Positions 1-5,749 of a DNA stretch of 7,149 bases are shown piece after piece. A program made the position numbers and the translations under genes. Source of the stretch: Actinomycetes bacterium (GTDB lineage: Bacteria; Actinomycetota; Actinomycetes; Prado026); assembly GCA_025455945.1 (NCBI GenBank), contig JALOLN010000140.1:1-7149 (forward strand), written 5' to 3'. The notes below the pieces were generated by a model. It was given only the letters and a program-made list of their open reading frames with translations. It was not told the origin of the DNA and made no database searches. The number at the start of each line of letters is the position of its first letter. Within the stretch, counting starts at the first letter, position 1.

Positions 1-810
1 GGCCCGATCCGGCTGCGGCGCGGCCAGGTCCAGGACACCACCACCGACCAACGGCTGCTGGAGGGCCTCGGGTCCGCCGACTGGGTGCACGCCGACCCGT
101 GGCGGGTGCTGCGCATCCAGTCCGAGTTCGTCGAGGGCTTCGGGCTGCTCGCCGAGCTCGGCCCGGCCGTCTCGGTGTTCGGCAGTGCCCGCACCCGTCG
201 CACCGCGCCGGAGTACGCGCTGGCCGAACGGCTGGGCGGCGCCCTGGCCCGCGCGGGCTACGGGGTCATCACCGGTGGGGGACCCGGGGTGATGGAGGCG
301 GCGAACAAGGGGTGCTGCGAAGCGGGTGGCGTCTCCGTCGGGCTCGGGATCGAGCTGCCCTTCGAGCAGGGCATGAACGACTGGGTGGACATCGGGATCA
401 CGTTCCGCTACTTCTTCGCGCGCAAGACCATGTTCCTCAAGTACTCCCAGGGGTTCGTGGTGCTGCCCGGCGGGTTCGGCACCTTCGACGAGATGTTCGA
501 GGCGCTCACCCTCGTCCAGACCCGCAAGGTCACCGAGTTCCCGGTCGTCCTCGTGGGCAGCGCCTACTGGGGCGGGCTGCTCGACTGGCTCCGCTCGACC
601 GTGCTGGACTCCGGCCGGATCTCCCCACCCGACCTCGAGCTGCTGCAGGTGACCGACGACGTGGACGACGCGGTGCACCTCATCCGGCGCGCCGAGGAGG
701 AGCGCGGGACCAAGCAGGCGGAGGAGCAGGCCGCGCTGCACGCCATGATCGTCGCGGAGCGGCGCGCGGCCGGGGGCAACGGTGGCGAGGGGCGGACCAC
801 GCCGCAGTGA
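1..810 (+). CDS. LOG-family (TIGR00730) Rossmann-fold protein, 5' partial
   Basis: Likely a cytoplasmic nucleoside 5'-monophosphate phosphoribohydrolase of the LOG family, which releases the base from (cytokinin) riboside monophosphates. The reading frame is open from base 1 and continues with family-like residues (TTDQRLL, then SADWVHADPWRVLRIQSEF), so the gene begins upstream; the GTG at 85 is internal, not the start. Numbering from base 1, the nucleotide-binding loop GGGPGVMEAANKG lies near residues 92-104, an RK pair (FARKTMF) near 141-142, and the signature PGGFGTFDE at bases 466-492, ending in the expected catalytic Glu. The visible part is 269 residues. It overlaps the next gene by 4 bases (GTGA), so the two are probably translated together. 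The acidic, charged C-terminal tail (EEERGTKQAEEQAA) is likely a solvent-exposed helix. The fold is certain; the exact substrate is inferred from the family and some members have no proven activity. Confidence 0.93.
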   Translation, partial: GPIRLRRGQVQDTTTDQRLLEGLGSADWVHADPWRVLRIQSEFVEGFGLLAELGPAVSVFGSARTRRTAPEYALAERLGGALARAGYGVITGGGPGVMEAANKGCCEAGGVSVGLGIELPFEQGMNDWVDIGITFRYFFARKTMFLKYSQGFVVLPGGFGTFDEMFEALTLVQTRKVTEFPVVLVGSAYWGGLLDWLRSTVLDSGRISPPDLELLQVTDDVDDAVHLIRRAEEERGTKQAEEQAALHAMIVAERRAAGGNGGEGRTTPQ

Positions 811-1427
811 CCGCCGTCCCCGGGCCCACCGCGGTGTGCGTGTTCTGCGCGTCCAGCGAGGCGATCGACCCCCGGCACGTCGCGGTGGCCGCCGCCGTGG
901 GATCCGAGGTCGCCGCCCGCGGCTGGCTGCTGGTCTCGGGCGGCGGCAGCGTCTCGTCGATGGGCGCGGTGGCGCGGGCCGCCCGGGCGGGCGGGGCCCG
1001 GACCGTGGGGGTCATCCCCGCCGCCCTCGTCGCGCTCGAGGTCGCCGACCACGATGCCGACGAGCTCGTCGTCACCGACGACATGCGGGCCCGCAAGGGG
1101 CTCATGGACGCCCGGGCCGACGCCTTCCTCGTGCTGGCCGGCGGCCTCGGCACGCTGGAGGAGCTGCTCGAGGCCTGGGTGGCCCGGTCGCTCGGCCTGC
1201 ACCGCAAGCCGGTCGTCGTGCTCGACCCCGACGGCGTCTTCGCCCCGCTGCGCCGGCAGGTCGACGAGCTCCGCGCGGCGGGGTTCGTCCGCCCGCAGGC
1301 GCTGGACTCCCTCACCTGGACGACGACGGTGGCCCAGGCGTTCGCGGCGATCGACGCCGGGCTGGGCGCGGCGGCACCCGCGGTGGCACCGCCGGTTCCC
1401 GAGGAGTGGCTCGAGGCCGAGCCCTGA
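807..1427 (+). CDS. LOG-family protein, Rv1205-type
   Basis: A second LOG-family phosphoribohydrolase of 206 residues, resembling M. tuberculosis Rv1205, the LOG enzyme linked to cytokinin production in that species. The GTG start at 807 lies in a GTGA overlap with the upstream LOG gene's stop, which points to translational coupling. Features: an N-terminal strand VCVFCASS (residues 10-17), the loop SGGGSVSSMGAVA (44-56), VGVIP (67-71), HDADELVVTDDM (82-93), the RK pair at 96-97 and the signature GGLGTLEE (112-119) with catalytic Glu119. The usual Pro that opens the PGGxGTxxE signature is Ala111 here. The last ~25 residues are Ala/Pro-rich and probably disordered. The two LOG proteins are only distantly alike, so this is not a recent duplication. 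Family membership is clear; cytokinin-type activity is inferred. Confidence 0.92.
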   Translation: MTAVPGPTAVCVFCASSEAIDPRHVAVAAAVGSEVAARGWLLVSGGGSVSSMGAVARAARAGGARTVGVIPAALVALEVADHDADELVVTDDMRARKGLMDARADAFLVLAGGLGTLEELLEAWVARSLGLHRKPVVVLDPDGVFAPLRRQVDELRAAGFVRPQALDSLTWTTTVAQAFAAIDAGLGAAAPAVAPPVPEEWLEAEP

Positions 1428-1454
1428 CGCCGGTGCGGGCCGGACGCTCAGCCG

Positions 1455-1888
1455 TCAGCCGGCGGTCCCCGATGCGGGTCGGACGACGACCAGCCGAGCG
1501 GTGCGTCCGTCGTCGTCGGTCGGTCCGAGCACGCGCACGGTGACGCCGCTCTTCAGGTCGGACAGCGACGCGCCCTGCCGTCCGGTGCGCACGGCGTGTC
1601 GACCGCGGTGAGCGTGCCGAGCTGGGTCGCGACCTGCTGGTAGTCCTCGCGGCCCTTGACGGTGGCCTCGCCGTGCAGCACCCGGCCGGCCAGCAGGCGC
1701 CAGCGGGCGCGCTGCTCCTCCCCGGCGGGAGCGACGTCGGTGTTCGCGCCGCTCGTCGCCACCGCCGGGGCGGTGCCGGGCTCGTCGGCGGTGGCGACCC
1801 CGGTGAGGGCGGCCGCCCCCAGCACGCCGACGGCGGTCCACGCCGCGACGAGGCCGACGGTGCGGGTGGTGGTACGGGTGGTCTTCAT
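1455..1888 (-). pseudogene. Small secreted protein gene with internal frame change
   Basis: The 5' part runs from ATG at 1888, behind GGGAG (1898-1894, 5-base spacing). It encodes a signal peptide: basic N-terminus with Thr/Arg repeats, hydrophobic residues 11-31, and a likely cleavage after ATA (residue 34). The mature part includes RWRLLAGRVLHGEATVKG and QQVATQLGTLTAVD. That frame then becomes an Arg/Cys-rich tail and stops at 1553. A second frame on the same strand takes over at about 1597 with VRTGRQGASLSDLKSGVTVR, then VLGPTDDDGRTARLVVV, and stops at 1455. The two halves read like one protein in which roughly 15-20 codons, not a multiple of three bases, are missing near the GTCGAC at 1598-1603. 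From recall, the intact form resembles DUF5666-like secreted actinobacterial proteins; function is unknown. It is either a real deletion or a sequence error. If expressed as is, the first frame gives a 111-residue exported protein. Confidence 0.68.
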
Positions 1889-1994
1889 GGTCACTCCCAA
1901 GGTCCGGGCGGTGCGGTCGGGAACCACGGTGCCTCGGGTGTGTGCAGGCCGGGTTGGGGCTGTGTTCGGGGACGGTAAGGCGGCCCCCCGGTCG

Positions 1995-2855
1995 TCAGGC
2001 CAGGCCGCGCCGGGCGACGGCGGGTGGGCGGGTGCCGCGGATCGCGGCGACCATGTCCAGGGTCTGCCGGGTCTCGGCGACGTTGTGCGCCCGGAAGACC
2101 CGTGCCCCGAGCCAGGCGCTCACCGCCGTCGCCGCGAGCGTGCCGACGAGGCGCTCGGGGACGGGCCGGTCCAGCGTCTCCCCGACGAAGTCCTTGTTGG
2201 ACAGCGACACCAGGACCGGCCAGCCCAGCGCCACCAGCTCGTCGAGCCGGCGGGTGACCTCGAGGGAGTGCCGGGTGTTCTTGCCGAAGTCGTGCCCGGG
2301 GTCGACGAGGACGCCGTCCGGCCGGACTCCGGCGGCCACCGCCCGCGCGGCGAGGTCCGCCGTGCGCCGGACGACGTCGGCGACGACGTCGGGGTACTCC
2401 ACACGATGCGGCCGGGTGCGCGGCGCCAGCCCGCCGGCGTGCGTGCACACGTACCCCGCGCCGTGTGCGGCGGCCACCTCGACGAGCTCGGGGTCGACCC
2501 CTCCCCAGGCGTCGTTGACCAGGTCGGCCCCCTCGGCGCAGACCGCCCGGGCCACCTCCGCCCGCCAGGTGTCGACGCTGATCACGACGCCGGGGTGGCG
2601 GGTCCGGACGGCGGCGACGAACGACGCCGTCCGCCGGATCTCCTCGGCGGCGTCGACCGCCGCCCCGGGGCCGGCCTTGACCCCGCCGATGTCGACGATG
2701 TCGGCGCCCTCGGCCACCGCCCGGTCGACGGCACCGAGCGCGGCCACTTCGTCGAAGGTCGCGCCCCGGTCGTAGAACGAGTCCGGCGTCCGGTTGACGA
2801 TGGCCATCACGACGAGGTCCTCGGGCCCGAACCGCCGCGTCCCCAGCCGGAGCAT
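1995..2855 (-). CDS. folP2: Dihydropteroate synthase homologue, FolP2 type
   Basis: A TIM-barrel protein of 286 residues in the pterin-binding DHPS family; canonical members join pABA to 6-hydroxymethyl-dihydropterin pyrophosphate in folate synthesis. The ATG at 2855 is set by GGAGG at 2867-2863 (7-base spacing); the frame stays open upstream but without family sequence. Visible motifs: AIVNRTPDSFYDRG (18-31), DIGG (55-58), ISVDT (92-96), ND (114-115), VDPGHDFGK (184-192), SNK with Lys221 and FRAHN with Arg255 and His257, so the pterin and phosphate sites look kept. The usual loop-2 sequence ESTRPG reads VKAGPG (59-64), losing the Thr and Arg that contact pABA and diphosphate. This matches mycobacterial FolP2 (Rv1207), which from literature is not the functional DHPS of that species. 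A canonical folP is expected elsewhere in the genome. It is transcribed away from the DivIVA-motif gene across a 102-bp control region. Confidence 0.92.
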   Translation of the reverse strand: MLRLGTRRFGPEDLVVMAIVNRTPDSFYDRGATFDEVAALGAVDRAVAEGADIVDIGGVKAGPGAAVDAAEEIRRTASFVAAVRTRHPGVVISVDTWRAEVARAVCAEGADLVNDAWGGVDPELVEVAAAHGAGYVCTHAGGLAPRTRPHRVEYPDVVADVVRRTADLAARAVAAGVRPDGVLVDPGHDFGKNTRHSLEVTRRLDELVALGWPVLVSLSNKDFVGETLDRPVPERLVGTLAATAVSAWLGARVFRAHNVAETRQTLDMVAAIRGTRPPAVARRGLA

Positions 2856-2862
2856 CGCCGCA

Positions 2863-2867
2863 CCTCC
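2863..2867 (-). promoter_or_regulatory. Ribosome binding site of folP2
   Basis: The minus strand reads GGAGG (within GGGGGAGGTG) 7 bases before the ATG at 2855. It fixes the start of folP2, because the open frame continues far upstream on this strand. Confidence 0.8.
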
Positions 2868-2873
2868 CCCTGC

Positions 2874-2890
2874 GCCGCCTCGGAGGCGGC
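2874..2890. repeat. 17-bp inverted repeat in folP2 leader
   Basis: GCCGCCT-CGG-AGGCGGC forms a perfect 7-bp stem with a 3-base loop. It lies 6 bases beyond the folP2 ribosome binding site on its upstream side. It could be a leader hairpin affecting folP2 translation or an operator; no regulator can be named from the sequence. Confidence 0.5.
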
Positions 2891-2905
2891 CGGTCGCCCA
2901 GCGTG

Positions 2906-2917
2906 GCACGATCGTGC
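2906..2917. promoter_or_regulatory. Perfect 12-bp palindrome, candidate operator
   Basis: GCACGATCGTGC is a perfect dyad in the middle of the divergent region between folP2 and the DivIVA-motif gene. Its position fits a dimeric regulator site controlling one or both directions. In this GC-rich background short dyads occur by chance, so function is inference. Confidence 0.4.
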
Positions 2918-2938
2918 GCGGGGCGCCCGCGCGGGGCG
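2916..2938. repeat. Direct repeat GCGCGGGGCG, two copies
   Basis: The 10-mer GCGCGGGGCG occurs at 2916-2925 and 2929-2938, a 13-base period, next to and partly overlapping the 12-bp palindrome and just upstream of the ribosome binding site of the DivIVA-motif gene. It could be a protein site or low-complexity GC sequence. Confidence 0.35.
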
Positions 2939-2957
2939 TCGGCAGGAGGGTGCGGCG

Positions 2958-3323
2958 GTGGACGTGCTGTGGGTGCTGCTCGGCATCGGCGTGCTGGCGG
3001 CGGTCGCCGTGGCGGCGTCGGGCCGGTGGGGCGGGCTGCCGGACGACCATCCCGACCGGCCCGACCTCGGGCTGCCCGTGGACGCCCCGGTCAGCAGGGC
3101 CGACGTCGACGCGCTGCACTTCTCGGTGGGCCGACGCGGCTACCGGATGGACGAGGTGGACGACGTCCTGGACCGGCTGGCCGCCGAGCTCGCCGCTCGC
3201 GACGCCCGGATCGCGGAGCTGACGTCGGCCGCGCCGGACGCCCACCGCGCCCTCCTCGTGCCGCTCGTCGACCCGGACGAGACGCCGGCCCGGCGGGCGG
3301 AGGAGGGGGAGTCCCGTGGCTGA
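2958..3323 (+). CDS. Membrane-anchored DivIVA-motif protein
   Basis: A 121-residue protein with an N-terminal hydrophobic helix (about residues 3-21, LWVLLGIGVLAAVAVAAS) and a motif of the DivIVA type at residues 54-78: FSVGRRGYRMDEVDDVLDRL followed by AAEL. DivIVA and Wag31 proteins bind curved membrane at poles and septa through this N-terminal motif; here it follows a transmembrane segment and there is no long coiled coil, so it is a short relative (compare Rv1209) rather than DivIVA itself. A short helix (AARDARIAEL, 79-88) may begin a coiled coil, and the C-terminus is acidic and probably disordered. The GTG at 2958 is chosen because AGGAGG at 2944-2949 sits 8 bases ahead. It overlaps the SRPBCC gene by 8 bases, suggesting one transcript. 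Its role at the cell envelope is inferred. Confidence 0.85.
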   Translation: MDVLWVLLGIGVLAAVAVAASGRWGGLPDDHPDRPDLGLPVDAPVSRADVDALHFSVGRRGYRMDEVDDVLDRLAAELAARDARIAELTSAAPDAHRALLVPLVDPDETPARRAEEGESRG

Positions 3324-3789
3324 CCGGGTGCGGCTGGCCGTCGACGTCCTCGTCGACGCCCCGCCGGAGGCGGTGTGGGCCGCCGTCACGGACTGGGAAC
3401 GGCAGTCCGAGTGGATGCTCGGCACGACGGTGCGCGGCACGGCCGGCGGTGGCGTCGGGGTCGGCGGGGGGATCGAGGCGTTCACCGGCGTGGGCCGGCT
3501 GGGGTTCCTCGACACCATGGTGGTCACGGAGTGGGACCCGCCGCGGCTGTGCACCGTGCGGCACACCGGGCGGGTCGTGCGCGGCGACGGGTGGTTCGAG
3601 GTCTTCGCGCTGCCCGGCGGACGGTCGAGGTTCGTCTGGGCGGAGGAGCTCGACCTGCCGCTGGGCGCCCTCGGTCGGGTCGGCTGGACGCTGGTGCGCC
3701 CCGCCTTCGCCGCCGGGGTGAGGCTGTCCCTGCAGCGGCTGGCCCGGGCGGTCGAGGCCGAGACGGCCGGGCGGCCACCGCAGCGGTGA
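3316..3789 (+). CDS. SRPBCC-family (START-like) protein
   Basis: A 157-residue soluble protein of the SRPBCC/polyketide cyclase-dehydrase type, a helix-grip fold with a deep pocket for hydrophobic ligands. It opens with the family pattern of a beta strand, VDVLVDAPPEAVWAAVTDW (9-27), then QSEWM, a Gly-rich turn (44-52), strands around FLDTMVVTEWDPPRLCTVRH (64-83), GDGWFEVFALPGG (90-102) and WAEELDLP (108-115), and ends in a long C-terminal helix (128-147). The GTG start at 3316 follows AGGAGG (3301-3306) and lies 8 bases inside the DivIVA-motif gene, so the pair is probably co-translated. M. tuberculosis has tagA at this position instead, from recall. No catalytic residue can be assigned and the ligand is unknown. 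Confidence 0.85.
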   Translation: MADRVRLAVDVLVDAPPEAVWAAVTDWERQSEWMLGTTVRGTAGGGVGVGGGIEAFTGVGRLGFLDTMVVTEWDPPRLCTVRHTGRVVRGDGWFEVFALPGGRSRFVWAEELDLPLGALGRVGWTLVRPAFAAGVRLSLQRLARAVEAETAGRPPQR

Positions 3790-3818
3790 CGGCGTCACGC
3801 GCGGCCCGGTCCGTGCGG

Positions 3819-3824
3819 GATAAT
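3819..3824 (+). promoter_or_regulatory. Candidate -10 box for the DUF3117 gene
   Basis: GATAAT stands out as AT-rich in a very GC-rich gap and matches a housekeeping -10 element at five of six positions. It lies about 70 bases ahead of the DUF3117 ATG, giving a leader of roughly 65 bases. No convincing -35 box is seen; a 13-bp dyad (GTGACG-G-CGTCAC, 3786-3798) sits near where a -35 would be and overlaps the SRPBCC stop codon. Confidence 0.5.
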
Positions 3825-3895
3825 GGACGCCGAACGCAGGCTGTGGCCGTCGGGGCGACCCGAGCGCTGCGCCGCTACCAGGAAGGGGAACGCAG

Positions 3896-4063
3896 ATGGC
3901 GGCCATGAAGCCGCGGACGGGTGATGGTCCGCTCGAGGTCACCAAGGAGGGCCGCGGCATCGTGATGCGCGTCCCGCTGGAGGGCGGTGGACGACTCGTC
4001 GTCGAGCTCTCGCCGGACGAGGCCAACGCCCTCGGCGATGCCCTGAAGTCGGTCGGCAGCTGA
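3896..4063 (+). CDS. DUF3117 small conserved protein
   Basis: A 55-residue protein beginning MAAMKPRTGDGPLEVTKEG and ending in ALGDALKSVGS, recognisably the DUF3117 family (M. tuberculosis Rv1211), found in nearly all actinobacteria with very little change. The ATG at 3896 follows the purine-rich GGAAGGGGAA (3881-3890). The sequence suggests a compact beta structure (GIVMRVPLEGGGRLVVELS, 21-39) followed by one helix (SPDEANALGDALKSV, 39-53). There is no signal peptide or membrane segment, so it should be cytoplasmic. It has its own candidate promoter upstream and a strong hairpin downstream, so it looks like a single-gene unit between the SRPBCC gene and pepA. Function is unknown; the acidic helix plus beta hairpin would suit protein binding, but that is speculation. 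Confidence 0.95.
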   Translation: MAAMKPRTGDGPLEVTKEGRGIVMRVPLEGGGRLVVELSPDEANALGDALKSVGS

Positions 4064-4108
4064 GCAGGCCGCGCTGACGACCTCGTCGACCGCGCACCAG
4101 CACGACCC

Positions 4109-4153
4109 CGACCCCGGCGCCGCCCCCCTCCTGAGGGGGCGCTGCCGGGGTCG
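4109..4153 (+). terminator. Long GC hairpin after the DUF3117 gene
   Basis: An outer perfect 10-bp stem, CGACCCCGGC (4109-4118) with GCCGGGGTCG (4144-4153), encloses an inner stem of six pairs, CCCCCT (4124-4129) with AGGGGG (4134-4139) and loop CCTG. No T-tract follows, as is common for actinobacterial terminators. It begins 45 bases after the DUF3117 stop and ends 12 bases before the pepA start, so it could also act on pepA expression. Confidence 0.7.
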
Positions 4154-4165
4154 CGTGCGTCGGTC

Positions 4166-5749
4166 ATGACCGCGCGCACCGAGCGCCGCGCGCTGCCGGT
4201 CGTCTCCGCGGTGGCCGCCCCGGGCGACCCGTGGGGCCGCTACGACGCCGTGGCCCTGGCCGTGGCCCCGGTCGCTCGCGGGGCGGCCCGCCCGGGGGGC
4301 AGCGCCCGGGTGCGGGCCCGGCCCGGGACCGAGGCGGCCGCGACGATGCTCGGAGTCGACGTGGCGGCGGAGCTGGTGCGGGCGTCGGCGGCCGGGCGCA
4401 GCGGCGAGGTCACCGCAGTGCCGGTGGAGCAGACCGCCGGCAAGCCGCCGGTCCTGCTGCTGCTCGTGGGCGTCGGCGACGGGTCCGCCACGGCGCTACG
4501 GCGGGCCGGCGCCGTCCTGGCCCACCGCCCGGGGGCCGCCACCCGGCTGCTCCTCCTCCCCGGCCGACTGACCACGGACGGGGCCGAGGAGTCCCTCCTG
4601 GCCTGGGCCGAGGGGCTTGCTCTGGGGAGCTACCGCCCGCTGCCGCCGGGCGCAGCCGAGCGTCCGCCGCTGCGGGTCGACGTCGCGGTCGCGCACCCCC
4701 CGACGGCCGCTGCGCCGCTGGCCCGCGCCGCCGCGGTGGCCCGCGCGGTCTGGTGCGCGCGCGACCTCGCGAACACCCCGGCGAACACCAAGTCCCCGCA
4801 GTGGCTGGCCGACCGGGCCACCCACCTGGCAGCCCGCGGCGGCTGCCGCACGGCAGTGATCGACGCCCCCGCCCTGGCCGCGGCGGGGTTCGGGGGACTG
4901 ACCGCCGTCGGCGCCGGGTCGGTGCGCCCACCCCGCTTCGTCCGGCTCGACTACACCCCGGCCGTCCCCCGGGGGCCGCGCGCGCCGCACATCGTGCTCG
5001 TCGGCAAGGGCATCGTGTTCGACACCGGCGGGATCTCCCTCAAGCCCGCCAAGGGCATGGAGCTGATGAAGACCGACATGGCCGGAGCCGCGGTCGTGGT
5101 CGCGGTCATGTCTGTGCTGCACGACCTGCGCGTCCCGGTCCGCGTCACCGGGCTGCTGGCCGTGGCGGAGAACTCCCCGGGCGCCGGCGCGATGCGCCCG
5201 GGGGACGTGATCTGGCCCTACGGGGGGCGGGCCAGCGTCGAGGTGGTCAACACCGACGCAGAGGGCCGGCTGGTCCTGGCCGACGCACTCGGCTATGCCG
5301 ACCTCGAGCTCGACCCGGACGCCGTGGTGGACCTCGCGACGCTCACCGGCGCGGCGACGCAGGCCCTGGGCCGGCGTGACGCTGCGCTGTTCGCCACCGA
5401 CGAGCGGCTGGCCCGCGCTCTCGGGCGCGCCGCCGAGGCCTCCGGCGAGCGGGTCTGGCGGCTCCCCCTCACCGACGACTACCGGCCGGCGCTGGACTCG
5501 GGGACGGCCGACCTGGTCAACGCGGTCACCGATCCCGGCGTCGGCGGCGGGGCGATCACCGCGGCGCTGTTCCTGCGCGAGTTCACCGGTGGCCGTCCCT
5601 GGGCGCACCTGGACATCGCCGGCACCGCCCGGTCCGACACCGACGACGTCGAGACCAGCAAGGGCGCCACGGGGTTCGGGGTCCGCCTGCTGCTGCGCTG
5701 GCTGGTCGCGCCGGACCTGCCCCCGCGGCCACCGCGGGAGTCCGGCTAG
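4166..5749 (+). CDS. pepA: Leucyl aminopeptidase (M17 family)
   Basis: A cytosolic metal-dependent aminopeptidase that removes N-terminal residues from peptides; M17 enzymes are hexamers with two metal ions per subunit. Length is 527 residues, slightly above the usual ~500. The N-terminal domain (1-190) is weakly conserved but keeps LGVDVAAELVRAS and WAEGLALGSYRPL; the catalytic domain follows RDLANTPANTKSP. The catalytic set is complete: Lys281 and Asp286 in VGKGIVFDTGG, Lys293, Asp304 in MKTDMAG, and Asp364, Glu366 and Arg368 in the signature NTDAEGRL (362-369). LTGAATQALG and the C-terminal HLDIAGTA also fit. The ATG at 4166 is the first usual start after an in-frame stop but has no clear ribosome binding site, and a strong hairpin ends 12 bases upstream; CTG at 4142 or leaderless initiation are alternatives. 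It converges on the methyltransferase gene and shares its CTAG stop. This gene is not part of the mycobacterial gene order here, as recalled. Confidence 0.93.
   Translation: MTARTERRALPVVSAVAAPGDPWGRYDAVALAVAPVARGAARPGGSARVRARPGTEAAATMLGVDVAAELVRASAAGRSGEVTAVPVEQTAGKPPVLLLLVGVGDGSATALRRAGAVLAHRPGAATRLLLLPGRLTTDGAEESLLAWAEGLALGSYRPLPPGAAERPPLRVDVAVAHPPTAAAPLARAAAVARAVWCARDLANTPANTKSPQWLADRATHLAARGGCRTAVIDAPALAAAGFGGLTAVGAGSVRPPRFVRLDYTPAVPRGPRAPHIVLVGKGIVFDTGGISLKPAKGMELMKTDMAGAAVVVAVMSVLHDLRVPVRVTGLLAVAENSPGAGAMRPGDVIWPYGGRASVEVVNTDAEGRLVLADALGYADLELDPDAVVDLATLTGAATQALGRRDAALFATDERLARALGRAAEASGERVWRLPLTDDYRPALDSGTADLVNAVTDPGVGGGAITAALFLREFTGGRPWAHLDIAGTARSDTDDVETSKGATGFGVRLLLRWLVAPDLPPRPPRESG

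Noticed and set aside
85..810. The GTG at 85 as the start of the first LOG protein
   Set aside because: The frame upstream back to base 1 encodes family-typical sequence (TTDQRLL and DWVHADPW), so the start lies outside the window.
1428..1454. Possible bidirectional terminator between the LOG pair and the broken gene
   Set aside because: Only weak 4-5 bp CCGG-type pairings are present, with no stable hairpin.
1889..1994. Promoter or terminator between folP2 and the secreted-protein gene
   Set aside because: A weak TACCGT (minus strand, 1977-1972) fits TANNNT but has no supporting -35, and no clear hairpin follows folP2, so nothing was called.
1656..3323. A 555-codon open frame on the plus strand through the broken gene, folP2 and the DivIVA-motif gene
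   Set aside because: Only its last 121 codons look like protein. The rest is antisense to folP2 with Arg/Pro/Gly-rich low-complexity translation, as expected from high third-position GC.
2856..3566. Upstream extension of the folP2 frame to 3566 on the minus strand
   Set aside because: It is antisense to the DivIVA-motif and SRPBCC genes, has no DHPS-like sequence, and a good ribosome binding site sits at the ATG at 2855.
4496..5608. A 370-codon open frame antisense to pepA
   Set aside because: It is a composition shadow. The plus strand carries all M17 catalytic motifs, and the antisense translation has no recognisable domain.
3896..5749. DUF3117 and pepA lie in the same frame with no stop between 4064 and 4165, hinting at TGA readthrough to a fusion
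   Set aside because: The gap encodes no family-like sequence and holds a terminator-like hairpin. One frame in three would match by chance, and stop-free gaps of this size are common at this GC content.
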